Made by a program: the position numbers and the translations under genes
Notes under the pieces: model-generated
What the model was told of the DNA's origin: nothing
Seen by the model: the letters and a program-made list of their open reading frames with translations, nothing else
The model's database searches: none
Assembly (NCBI GenBank): GCA_002989075.1
Contig: PSQN01000003.1
Coordinates: 1,864,340 to 1,928,339 of the forward strand
Source: Arthonia radiata
Taxonomy: Eukaryota > Ascomycota > Arthoniomycetes > Arthoniales > Arthoniaceae
Reading direction: 5' to 3'
DNA length: 64,000 bases
In this document: positions 46,601 to 58,221 of the stretch, one piece after another
Layout: each line of letters begins with the position of its first letter
How positions within the stretch are numbered: the stretch's first letter is position 1

Positions 46601-49429
46601 ATAAACGTACTAACGAAAGACATTAAGTTTATCTAAAGCAAAGCTCAACAAGAAGCTTTTAAAGCGCTAAAGCAAGCCTTTATAAATATACCAGTACTAA
46701 CGTACTTTAACCTGGCACTATCGATCGTTTTAATAACTAACGCATTAGACTTTATAATAGTAGGCATTTTACTTCAGCTAAGGGAAGATAGCCGATTACT
46801 ATTGCCATTAAATATTAACTTAAGCTTACTTACACTAAATATAGCGGACACCGCCCAAACTAGTACTAATAACAAGGTAGATATATATTTATATTTAATA
46901 GCGTTCTTTTTAAAGAAATTTATAGACGCTAAGCTAAAATATAATACCTATAATAAAGAGCTTATAACAATATAGACTAGCTTTAAGTACTAACGCTATT
47001 ACCTTATTAATACACAGTACTTAGTAAAGGTCGTAACAGACTACAATAATTTATAATATTTTATAACAACAAAAGCATTATTTTGCCGATAGACGCGCTA
47101 GACAGAAGACCTATTAGCATTTAACTTTAAAATACTATACCGTACGAGTAGTAAGAACTTAGCAGACGCGCTGTCGCGCCGTCTAGATTACAAGAATTTA
47201 TATAAAGCAAAGGAAGACAACGCTAACGAGATGTTGCCGAGCCTATAGTAGAAGCTTAAGAGAGGTACTGCTTTGTTTAGTGCTAGAGAAGAGTTCTCTA
47301 GCCTAAAAGAAGGTATAATTGCTGCTTTAATTATATTACTTAAAAATTAGTTTAAATACTATTAGCGGTTTAACTACTAATCTAAAACTCTGAATACGAC
47401 TATAGTCTAAATTAAAGGCAAATTAGAGTTAAATACAGATCTTATATAGAACGCTTAGAAGCAAGAAACGCGTTTGTCTTTCTCTACTAATATAGAGCCT
47501 TTTTTAGTAGCTCTTGTATTACGAGTTAAGGTAGTTACAGCTATCGCTCTTAAAACAGCTTACAATAATACTCTTTGGGGTCTTGCGACCTTAATCCTCG
47601 AAGCTTAGTAGAGGAACGCCTTTATAAAGTAGAAAGTATCGGAGTTAAAATTATTGGCTAAGACTAAAGATTAGCAGAGTAATAAAACAGCAATAGATCG
47701 CCGTTAAGCCGATATAAGAAAGCGTTGTACGAGTCGAATTGACTTAGATGCTCTAATAGAGCCTAACTCGGACTCCGAGTCTTTAAAGTATATAAAATAG
47801 TTAGTCGACAGCTATAGGTTGTTGCGCTAAAGTAGTAAAATTTAGATATTAGAATACTCTATATTAAAGCTTAAAATTATAAGTAAAAATTATAATAATA
47901 AGCTTACTAGCTACTTTAAGATTAAGAAGACCCTTAAAATTCTAAGACGTAAATATACGTAAGAAAAGAAAGCAACGTATATTAAAAACTTTATTACTAA
48001 ATATAATATATACTAATAGACAGCTGTAAAGAGGTATAAGCTATACGGCAAAATAGCGGCGATATTGATTCCGATTAGCTTCTTTAAGGACCTATCTGTA
48101 AACTTTGTTGTTAAACTACCAATAGTTTTTTTAAAGAACAGGGATATTGTTAATTTAATCTATAGTTGTAGACCGCTTCTTTAAGTTTATAACCTATATT
48201 CTAGTTAGTAAAACTATAGATGCTATAGAGCTAGTAAAAGTGCTTTACAAACACTAAGCGAAAACGTTAAGATTCCTAAGAAGCCTCTTGTCTAACAGAG
48301 AATTTGTATTTACCAGCTTATATTAGAGCACCTTTTGCTAGTATTTAGCTGTAAAATAAAGGTTAAGCACAGCATTTTATCCTTAAATTAATAGTTAAAC
48401 CGAGCGCTAGAACCAGAAGCTTAAAAACTACCTATATATTTATATCTCTTAGAATTAAGATAATTAGTATAAGTATCTAAAAGAAGCTACTTTTACGTAC
48501 AATTTAAAAGTTTATTTATCGACAAAAATTTTGCCGATTAAATGTGCGTTCGGTCGCGTTACAGACGTACTAGACGGCGCGCCGCCGTTAGATTAGTATC
48601 GCACCGTAGTTAAGCTAAATAACCTTTTTATCGGTAAGAACACCTTTCGTTAAGAAGGAAGGTAGCTTAAACCAGAATATTCTATAATAGTTAAGTATAT
48701 AGAAGAACGCCTTCTTCGCTAATAAGAAATAAAGCAGCAGCTAGAGAAAGCTTAGTGTCTGTAAATAAAATAGTACAATACTAAGTATATACTAAAACAC
48801 TATGCAGTAGGTAACTTAGTGCTACTATCGTTAAAGAATCTTAAGATAAAGAGGTTAATAAAGAAGCTCAACGATCGAAGCTTAGAACTATTTAGAATTC
48901 TTAAGAAAGTAGGTAAACAAGCTTATTAGCTGGTACTACTAGACTCCTACCGCATTTACTTTGTCTTCTACGTATCCTTACTGGAGCTATATTGCCGTCG
49001 ACCCGGTATAGAACCGCCTAGTCCGGTTGAAGTCAATAGTAGTAAAGAATAGCTCGTTAAGGCGATTTGCTTTAAGATTAAGAACAAAGACTAGTATTGA
49101 ACCAAGTAGCAGGGGTAGTTGGAGACAAATAATATAATAGAGCCGCGGGCATATCTTAAAGACTCTAACGCTCTTAAGAAATTTAAGAAGCGTAAAGACG
49201 CTGAGCCGAGAGGCAAGCGTCTAAAATAAACTAAATAACGTAGATAAAAAAGAGCTATAAGCTTATGCAATTAGCCTATAATATAACGCTAAAGAGAAGG
49301 TAAATTATCTTAAGTACAGTTTAGAATATAGAATTAGTATAATATTAAACTTTAAAACTATTTATATATAATTATAAAGCTTAAGCTATAAGAAAGCTAA
49401 AATAAGACTTATATAGAGAGAAAATATAG

Positions 49430-51225
49430 AACTATTCCAATAGACCAAAAAAAACTACTTACATAGATTAAAACCTTAGCTGAACAAAAGACAGAAAACT
49501 ACGAGAAGACTATTTAAACTAGCGTCGAATATAGTACGGATCGGCAGTATAATACTACTTAACTTAGCCGCGACTATTATTAACGCGGTTCTAAATCTAA
49601 TTAACTAGATCTACTATAGTTAGCTTATAAGAAGCCTTATTCGTAGACGGCTAAGGGCTATATAACTCTATATTAGAATTAAAGCTCTAGCGTAGCGCCT
49701 TAATATACTTAAAATCGTTAGTATCGGTCTACTCGACCGACTTAGTGTCTAGACCGCGCTATTAGATCTATAGCTAAACGTAAAAGGTGCGAAGCAGAGT
49801 AAGATAGTTGTTATAGAAAGACTCTTTGTTATCTTAGACGTCCTTACTAAAGATTAAGAAGAAGTTAGCGCGTACGAGAAGGTTATAGACACATCTTTAT
49901 TAAATAGAGACCTAGTATACGTTAATATAGAGTTAATTAGTACTTAAGACAGAAAAAGTATTAGACTTACTATCTTACACTTATCTTCCGACCTCCTAAT
50001 ACTAGTACAGCGAGCATACTTAGCGTACTATCTCTTAGACTACTCGCAGGTCTAGTCCTCGTAATACTTAAAATTAGAGTTTATAGAAGAACTACTACGT
50101 ACAGTTATATCGTTAAATAAGGCCTTTATACAATAGCAGTATACTAAGACGTAAGCCTCTAGCTAAGGCTAGATTAACGCAGGCACGGCGCAAAAAGCGG
50201 GATTCGAGGAGGTAGACCGGCGAGACTTTATAGACGACTCGGGCTTATAAGCAGTACCCTAGTAATAGAGAGAATAGACAATCTTATTATCGTTAAAGTC
50301 GTCTTTACGAACGTAACGCTTTTAATAAGCTAAAATACTAATAGTTAGACTAAAATAAAGCAATAAGAGATAGTAAACTTATAAAAAGTCGTAAGAGTTA
50401 GAGACACGCTACTTAGTTTAGAAGAGCGTAAACTAGAAAAAGCCGCAAATAATTTAGAAATTAGTAAAGTAATCTTAGAAGCTTTCTTCTTATAGACGTT
50501 ATAAAGAAGAGCTTTAAAATTAACGGTAGCTTTAGAGTTCTTAATGCTATAAGTTAAGCAGCGAGTTGGCGCTTTAAGAGAGCTCGCTCTAGTAGTAGGT
50601 TTATTGATAGAGTTAAAACCCGACATAGTAGAGATTATAAAGGCGAATTAAAGGCAATCTAACATTAAATTAGCTATAAACTTATTATCTAAGAAGAGAA
50701 GTAAAGGCTTACTAAAGAAGAGAAGCTTATAAACTAAGTAGAAGAGTATAATAATATTAAAGAAAGAAAGAGAAAGTTTAAAAGAGCAAGAGCCTTATTT
50801 TATGCCTATCGTTAGGTATTAATAACAAAGCTTCCGCCTATAGATACTAATATAAGAGTAAAGAAGCCTATTTACGTAGGTTGCTACTACCTATAGGAGC
50901 AATTAATCGGTAAAAGTGTGTATAAGAGTATATAAAAGAACGTAAAATTAAATAAAAATAATATATAACCTTATTACCGAGCTTATAACTTAGACTCGGG
51001 AGCTTTAAATTAAAAGTAAAGCTTAGCACTATAACTCGGTGCTACAGAAAATTAGTACTAAACGACGTATAGAATAACAGTAAGCAACATTACTCTTTTT
51101 CCGACTGAACGTAAATATAAGCTAGCAGATTTTTAACGAGGTTGTTGTTCTACATAAGACGATAAATAGAAGGTACAATAAAGATAGCGGATGACACTCG
51201 GATCGAGGGCAATTCTCTTTAAGGA
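49430..51225 (+). pseudogene. Post-pol coding-like region of Gypsy G2, unidentified
   Basis: About 1.8 kb lies between the end of pol and the polypurine tract. Several + strand stretches have protein-like composition, including an acidic/basic helical part near 50390-50640 and a Tyr/Asp-rich part near 50870-51130 (for example YYRAYNLDSGAL at about 50977-51012). Typical fungal Gypsy elements lack this much sequence after pol. I cannot name a domain and see no reason to call it an envelope. The - strand frame at 50345-50626 is probably its shadow. It is a fossil with many breaks. Confidence 0.4.
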
Positions 51226-51235
51226 GGAAGGTAGT

Positions 51236-51431
51236 TATAATATATAGACGTTCCGATAGCGAATTAAGACAGAATATTGTCTATTTAGAAAGACTACGAT
51301 TCTAAGAGAATATCTTTCCTCTAGTAGACGCATCCCTTTCTAGTCTCCTTAATAATTAGCTTGAACACTAGTAGAGCCTATTTGGGCCCTTTTTACCACC
51401 TAACTGCTCTCTGCTCTACACCTAGATTACA
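51236..51431 (+). repeat. 3' LTR of Gypsy G2 (196 bp)
   Basis: From tataatatatagacg to ctagattaca, followed by the target duplication taaaa and then the resumed Copia LTR. Confidence 0.9.
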
Positions 51432-51436
51432 TAAAA

Positions 51437-51509
51437 GGCTTGTTTTAGGCCGAGACAGCCGGTAGGACCTGCCCGATACTCCGGGCCCCTAGGGGTTCCG
51501 ACTAACCAG
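51437..51509 (-). repeat. Copia LTR, second part, interrupted again by Gypsy G3
   Basis: Continues the Copia LTR of 43011-43419 from ggcttgtttt to ctaaccag. It stops at 51509, where the G3 LTR starts; the last ~20 bp of the Copia LTR are expected beyond the G3 pair, outside the window. Confidence 0.85.
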
Positions 51510-52074
51510 TATTAGGATGCGGCGCGAGTTTGATCTAACCTGCTATAGTTAGTATTATACAAGTACAGTAAGAACCAATTATAGTCAAGAAGTTACGTAA
51601 CGAGCTAGACGCACTAGACGTACTAGACCGTCTAGCAACTCTAGCAACTCTAGCAGCTCTAGCAGACCTAGAGTACGAGCTATATTACAGACTATATAGA
51701 TAGAATAGCTATTTACCTTAGTAGATAGATATCTGTAAATTTAGAATTAGAATTAATATTATTGTTTAATATTAACTCTAAGGTATTAAACCTAATTAGT
51801 TCTTTTTGCTGTAACGCAACTAGCGAGCTATAAGCAACTCTTATAAGTATTAGCGTAAGACAGAACTTTATAGCTACGTTAGTATATAAATAGAGCGACT
51901 AAGTCTCAAAAGAGCTTTTCTATGCGGCCTTAGTATAATTCTTCTAGCTTATTTATATTATTAACTAAGCCCTTTGTTTAAGGCTTATAGTTTATCTCTT
52001 GCTTTCTTAACTTCCCTTCTAAAGTTAGATATCTTAGTAATTATCTCTCTTCTAAGATTATATTACCCTTAACA
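51510..52074 (+). repeat. 5' LTR of Gypsy G3, copy 1 (~565 bp)
   Basis: Runs from tattaggatgcgg, directly after the broken Copia LTR, to cccttaaca. It is homologous to 57595-58221. It contains four 9-bp units (tctagcaac-type) at 51631-51666. The right end is inferred from the CA ending and is less certain than the left. Confidence 0.75.
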
Positions 52075-55000
52075 TAGAATAAGACTAAGTAAAGCGGTTA
52101 CGGCTACCCGGCGTTATACTTTTATAAATTACCTTAAGCAACTAACAAACTAAGATATATACTACTGTTCTTATAACTAACTTATCTAGAAACAAGACTC
52201 TATTAGAAAATAACTCCTTAGATAGTTCTTTAGAAGAAGAATAACTAAGGATCTCTTAACAACGGTTGTCTAGCTCAACCTCTGTATAAAGTACACTAGT
52301 CTCGTTATATAAAAAGAGTAGACGAGTAAAAAAGCAAGCAGCATTACGAACGTACAAGTTAAGCACTTTAGACACTCTTAAACAAATTTTAAAGAACCTT
52401 CTTAAGAAAGCAATAAATTAATTAGAATCTTTAAACTAACCTTAAAGAACTAACATACCTTAAGACAAAGATATTACTATAGTACGTAAAAACAATAACA
52501 TTAAGATACCAGAATTCTAAGGAGACCGACAGTCTCTACAAATGTTTCTAAGCCTGTATCGAATTAACCTTATTAACAAGCAAAAGGAGCTAGCTACCGA
52601 TATAAAGAAGGTAATCTATATAGAGTTATACCTACGTAGAGACGTACTTTTATAGTTCTTACTACTCTTTAACAACTATCTCGACAACGGTAGCGAAGCA
52701 AAGAAAGAAATAAAATGTATATTTAGATCTTATACAGCATTTATAACAATACTCAAGGACATATATAGAGAAGAAAACTAGAAGCTTAAAGCACAGTATA
52801 AGCTTAAAGGATTTAAATAAGGTAATTTACTAGTAACATAGTACGTAGCTAAATTTATAACGTACGCTTATATTATAGGATTCAATAAAGAAGCCTTAGT
52901 AGTTTAGTTCTATAAAGAACTTAACGAAGAGATAAAGAATCTTATGTTGTACGAGGAACGCGCAGAACGACTTACGGACATTAAGTCTTAAGCAACGAGA
53001 CTTAACTAACGACTCTAAGAGCGAAAACGCGAATAAACTGGTAAACAGCCTAGTTAAACACCAAACACGTCCTAACATTGCTACAATAACCGTTATACCG
53101 AACCTATAGATCTTAACGCGCTCTAGAAGAAGAGACCGCAACCCAGTTAAAAGAAATATAGAAAACTTTCGGAAAAGGACCGAAAGTATCGACTTACTAA
53201 CAATCTCTGCCTCTATTGCGGTAAGGAGGGTTATAGAGCAGCTAAATATAAATCTAAATAAAAGGGCCCGACTAAGAAGCTCTATGCTCTTAAACGAGGC
53301 GAATACAACAAGAAAAACGTAGCTGAAGCACTAACGCAACTTAAAGCCTATATAATAGAGAATTCTAAGAATTTATCAATCTTTCTTTTAGTACTAGCTA
53401 AATTAACATTAAAAAAGACTGCTAGCTAGGAACTAAGAATTAATCTAAGGAACGTATACAATATAGTTTCGATCAAAGAAATTGATTGAAATTAGATTTT
53501 GCTACAAGAAAGTTACTATAAGCAGCCTTTAATAGCGTTGGCTTGTAACTAGGAACAAGAACTTTAAGAACTTAAAGAATACAACATTAAAGCTCTATAA
53601 CAGCTTATATAACTTATAGCTATAGATAAGTTTAGCAACAATTAAGAGATCGATAAGTTATAAGCCCTTGTAGCTGTAGAACAGCAAGCGCAAGAAGAGG
53701 AATTATTATTATTATCTGAAGAAGACGAAGAACAACCCGGCCATATAGATACAATATTGCAATTATAAACGGCTAGATTATGTTTATAGGATCTAAAAGC
53801 CTAAGCAAGAATATAGTTACTTATTAATAAACTTAAATTTGTAGGACAAGGCTACGAACCAGTACTACGTCTCAATAATATTCACGTCAATACAGCAACA
53901 GGAGTAGTAGTATTCTTAGAGTGGTACGTAGTACAAATAATTTACATTAACGAAGAGTTTCGAGTATCAATCAAACAGTTTGGCAGATACTTAGATACCG
54001 ACAAAACCTTTAGAAGATAGGTTATTGCTAACCAGCATAATATATAAAGATATGTCTACTTAATACTATTAGGAAACGACTGTACCGTCTATAGACTTAA
54101 AGAAGAACGAGGACGACGGCAACCAACTCTCTATTTAGATAGTCAACGCAGAGAATTATCTATTTATTACTAGGAAATTAGAAATTATACTTCGAATAGG
54201 AATATATAAAAGCGCTACTTAACGGAACACTAGTTGCTATTATAATTAATTTAGAAGCAACAGAAAATTTTATTTACTTTAATATAGTATCTAAAATTTA
54301 AAAAAAACAACACAAGAAAACATCTCTGTACAATTTACAAGTCGCAGATAGATTTAAAAATATATATTAAGACGGCGCTATTATATACAAAGTCAGAACT
54401 ATTATAAGAACAGCAGAATTTTAAGAAAAAATTGTCTTAGACGTTACCAATACTAGAACATATTAGACAATTTTAGGAACGTCCTTCCTAAATCGATATA
54501 TACTACAATAGAGGAACGTACTAACATTATTCCTTGAACAGGAAGCAAGACAATACCAGACTATTTTGTCTATAGAAAACCTATAAGAGGATGCTATCGA
54601 CGAGTTAGCAACGGCTATACTAACCTACTACACCAAAAGACGCAGAGAGCGTGTTTAGATAAGAGAAGTAGCCGAACTAACAAGCCTCGATACTCCTTAC
54701 CCGGTATTACCTAAGGAATACCAGCAATACGGACAAGTTTTTAAAGAAGAAGCCGACAATAAGTTACCGACATATACACTATAGAACCATAAAATTAAGT
54801 TTCTACCCGACTTAAACCCTAAGAGCACGAAACTATATTCAATGAGACTAGACTACCGAAACAAATATAAAATATACGTTAACAAACTTAAGAAGAAAGG
54901 ATTTATTAGAAAATTAAAAGCTCTATTTAGATGCTTTCTATTCTTTGTTCTAAAGAAAGGAGACAAGCTCCGACCAGTTATCGACTACCGGCCAACAAAT

Positions 55001-57594
55001 TCTATTACGAAGAAGGACGGATATCCTTTACTACTTATTAATAACGAAATAGACTCTCTTCGAGGAGCCCAATAGTTTATAAAAATAGACCTTTGCGGAG
55101 TATATAACTTAATCCGGATACAAGAAGGGGACGAGTAGAAAACAGCATTCAAGACGCCTTTCGGCCTCTATAAATACCTCGTTATACCTTTTAGATTAGT
55201 AAATGCACTAGCAACCTTTTAGCGACATATTAACAGTATATTAAAAAAGTATTTTAATAAGTTTGTTATAGTATATATAGACGATATTATTATTTACTCT
55301 AGAACGCTAGAGAAATACAAGCAACACGTTACGTAAGTATTAGAGCAACTAGATAAATACAACCTTTATATTAAGCTTTAGAAGTATAAATTTTATATAT
55401 AGAAAACTAACTTTCTAGAATATATTATTTAGCCTAGTATAATTAAAATATTACTAAACAAGGTAAAAGCTATACTCGAGTAGTTTATTCTAAAAAATAT
55501 AAAGAAAATACAATTCTTCCTTAACTTTAGAAACTTCTACAGAAGATTTATTAATAGATACTCTAAAGTAGTCTTACTACTTATAAGACTTACGCAAAAA
55601 GATTTACCCTTCGTATAGAGAAAGAATCAACAGAACGCGTTCTAGGAATTAAAGTAGTACTTTACGTTTGTACTAGTTCTAACAACCTTTAACTATAACA
55701 AACCAACTACTATAGAAACAGATGCATTCGACTATACAATCGGATTAGTATTAAGCTAACTAGACGACAAAAATGTACTATACCCGGTAGCATTTTACTT
55801 AAGAACAATAACGGTACTAGAACTTAACTATAATATTTACGATAAGGAACTACTATTAATCGTCGAATTACTTAAATACTAGAAACACTATTATACAATG
55901 TCTAAGCACTAAGTATATATTATTACTAACTACAAGAATCTAATATAGTTTATAACAACTAAGATTCTTAATCGAAGACAAGTAAGATACTTAGAAGAAT
56001 TAGTATTATTCGACATAAGGATTATATATTAAAAGGGGTTAGAAAATTAAAGAGCCGATGCTCTTAGTCGAAGATTAGACTATATAGCGAACAAAATACA
56101 AGTCTTATATACAATCCTACAAGAAAATTCAGACAGCACGCTTAAATCTAATCGGATTAGCGAACTCTCAACAATAATAAGAATCGAAGATTAGTCTAGA
56201 AGGTAAGAACTAATATAAGGGTACGAGAAAGATTAAACAACGCAAAATATATAACTTAAAGATAAGAATAGACTTAAAACCTTTAAGAGAAAGATCTATA
56301 TTCTATATAATATACAAGAAGTAGTTATTTAGGAGGCCTACGAAGAAGGCTACAGAGGAACAGCAACTACGATAGAAAAATTAACGAGAACGTACTTTAT
56401 AATAAAGCTACGAACAAAGATTGCAGACTTTATTTAGAAGTACAAATTTTACAGAAGAACTAAGTTAGAGAGATATAAGCCTTACGGCCTGTTACAACTA
56501 TTACAAATCCCTAGCAAACTATAGTCCTCGCTAGCTATAGACTTTATTACTAACTTACTACTATTAACGGAACTAAGAAACACAACTAGTTACGACACAA
56601 TATTTGTTATTGTGAATCGATTTACAAAGTACGGATATTTTATTTCTACTCGCAAATATGCGACAGCCTAAAAAACAGCATTTCTTTTGTACAAATATAT
56701 TATTACGCAACATAAGGCACCTAAAGAAATTATCTTAAATAGAGACCAGTTATTTACTTTAAAGTTCTGAAATATAACTCTAAAACTTATAGAGACAAAA
56801 AGAAAACTATCAACAAGTTTTTATTTACAAACCGATAAATAAACAAAACGACTTAACTAAACACTAGAACAGTTTTTGCGAGCATATATTAACTATCTAT
56901 AATTAATATAGACATATCTACTATTATTAGTAATGTTTATATACAACAATAGCGCAAACGCTACCGAAGAAATACCCTTTTACGTTAACTATAGACGGCA
57001 TTTAATATTAACTAGAGACGCTAGAGTTTAAACTACAAATTCGAAACTCGCCGACACCCTTTACTAGTACAGAAAGACTATTTACAATTATATAAAAATC
57101 GAACTAAAATAGATATTAGAGGGTATAAGAGGTATAGCGAATAAATCTAGGTCTGAGGAACTAGACCTTAAGAAGAAGAACACTGTTTATCTCTATAAAC
57201 GATATATTAAAACAAATCGACTATATAGTAAGCTCGACTATACAAAACTTAGACTACTTAAGATTGCAAGGGTACTAGGACCAGTTACCTTTAAGTTAGA
57301 ACTACTATTAACGATACGTATATACAACGTCTTTTACAAGTTACTTCTTAAACTAGCACCAAAAGAAGTATTAATAGTTAACAAAGAAAAAGCAGAGGCA
57401 TCTAACTTAGATAATATATACTAGATAGAACGAATACTTAAACACAAACAAACTTAGAACAAACTATCCTATCTTATAAAGTAGAAAGGATATCTAGAGT
57501 CAGAAAATACATAGAAACCAGCAGAAAATCTGTCGAGAGAACTTAAGAAGGACTATTATCAAACAAACTCAATATAACGAAGAAAGAAGCTATG

Positions 57595-58221
57595 TATTAG
57601 GATACAGCGCTAGTATAACCTAACCTGCTATAGTTAGTGTTGTATAAGCATATAAACAACTAATTACGACTATAGAGTTATGTAACCTGCCAAGACGTAC
57701 TAGACGTGCTAGATAGGGCTGTTACCAAACAGCATTCTAGTAGCTCTAGCAACAACCGGCCAGACGTGCTAGATAGAGCTATTACTATATTGTATTCTAA
57801 CAGCTCTAGTAGACTTAGAGCACAAGCTATATTATAGACTATATAGATAGAATAGCTATTTACCTTAGTAGATAGACATCCGTAAATTTAAATTCAGAAT
57901 TAATATTATCGTTTAATATCAACTTTAAGGTATTAAACTTAATTAGTTCTTCTTGCCGTAACGCAACTAGTGAGCTACGAGCGATTCTCGTAAGTATTGG
58001 TACGAGGTAGGATTCTACAGCTACGTCGGCGTGTAAATAGAGCGACCGAGTCCCGAGAGAGCTTTCCTGTATAGCCTCAGTACAATTCTTCTGGCTTGTT
58101 TATATTACTGGCTGAGCCCCTCGTTTAAGACTTATAGTTTGTTCCTTGCTTCCTTAACCTCTCCTCCCGAGTTAGATATTTTGGTAATTATCTTCCTTCT
58201 AAGATTACATCACTCTTAACA
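57595..58221 (+). repeat. Shared middle LTR of the Gypsy G3 tandem pair (~627 bp)
   Basis: Starts tattaggatacagcg and ends ctcttaaca. It serves as 3' LTR of copy 1 and 5' LTR of copy 2. It is about 60 bp longer than the LTR at 51510 because of a 60-bp tandem duplication (units starting at 57702 and 57762, each opening agacgtgctagatag). Confidence 0.8.

Larger units (their letters stand above)
43420..51431 (+). mobile_element. Gypsy LTR retrotransposon fossil, family G2, full length
   Basis: An 8.0-kb element with short 196-bp LTRs (43420-43615 and 51236-51431) and a perfect 5-bp target duplication taaaa (43415-43419 and 51432-51436), inserted in a Copia LTR. On the + strand: gag at about 43760-45060 with a knuckle-like site near 44990-45040, then a protease/leader region. 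Reverse transcriptase spans about 45830-46560 with the catalytic motif YIDDILIFS at about 46296-46322, RNase H about 46620-47200, and integrase and C-terminal parts about 47350-49230. A further coding-like region extends to about 51225. A purine tract (aaggaggaagg) precedes the 3' LTR. The structure looks whole; the coding part is broken dozens of times. Confidence 0.9.
51510..58221 (+). mobile_element. Gypsy LTR retrotransposon fossil, family G3, copy 1
   Basis: LTR-internal-LTR unit of 6.7 kb on the + strand. gag spans about 52490-53300 with a zinc-knuckle region near 53208-53250 (CLYCGKEGY). Reverse transcriptase spans about 54840-55470, beginning with a readable stretch at 54842-55075 that includes KLRPVIDYRP and carrying YIDDIIIYS at about 55274-55300. 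RNase H lies at about 55600-56150, integrase at about 56290-57160, and a chromodomain-like C-terminal part at about 57280-57590. A purine tract (gaagaaagaag) precedes the second LTR. The second LTR is shared with copy 2. It is broken dozens of times and appears more strongly altered than copy 2. Confidence 0.85.

Noticed and set aside
50345-50626. A - strand open frame of 93 codons in Gypsy G2
   Set aside because: The + strand at the same place has a more protein-like helical composition with RIP-type interruptions and agrees with element orientation. A real antisense gene, as in G1, is not excluded but has no second copy here to support it.
52896-53141. A - strand open frame of about 80 codons, repeated at 59043-59288
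   Set aside because: Both lie opposite the end of gag in the two G3 copies. Their similarity to each other only reflects the duplication of the element.
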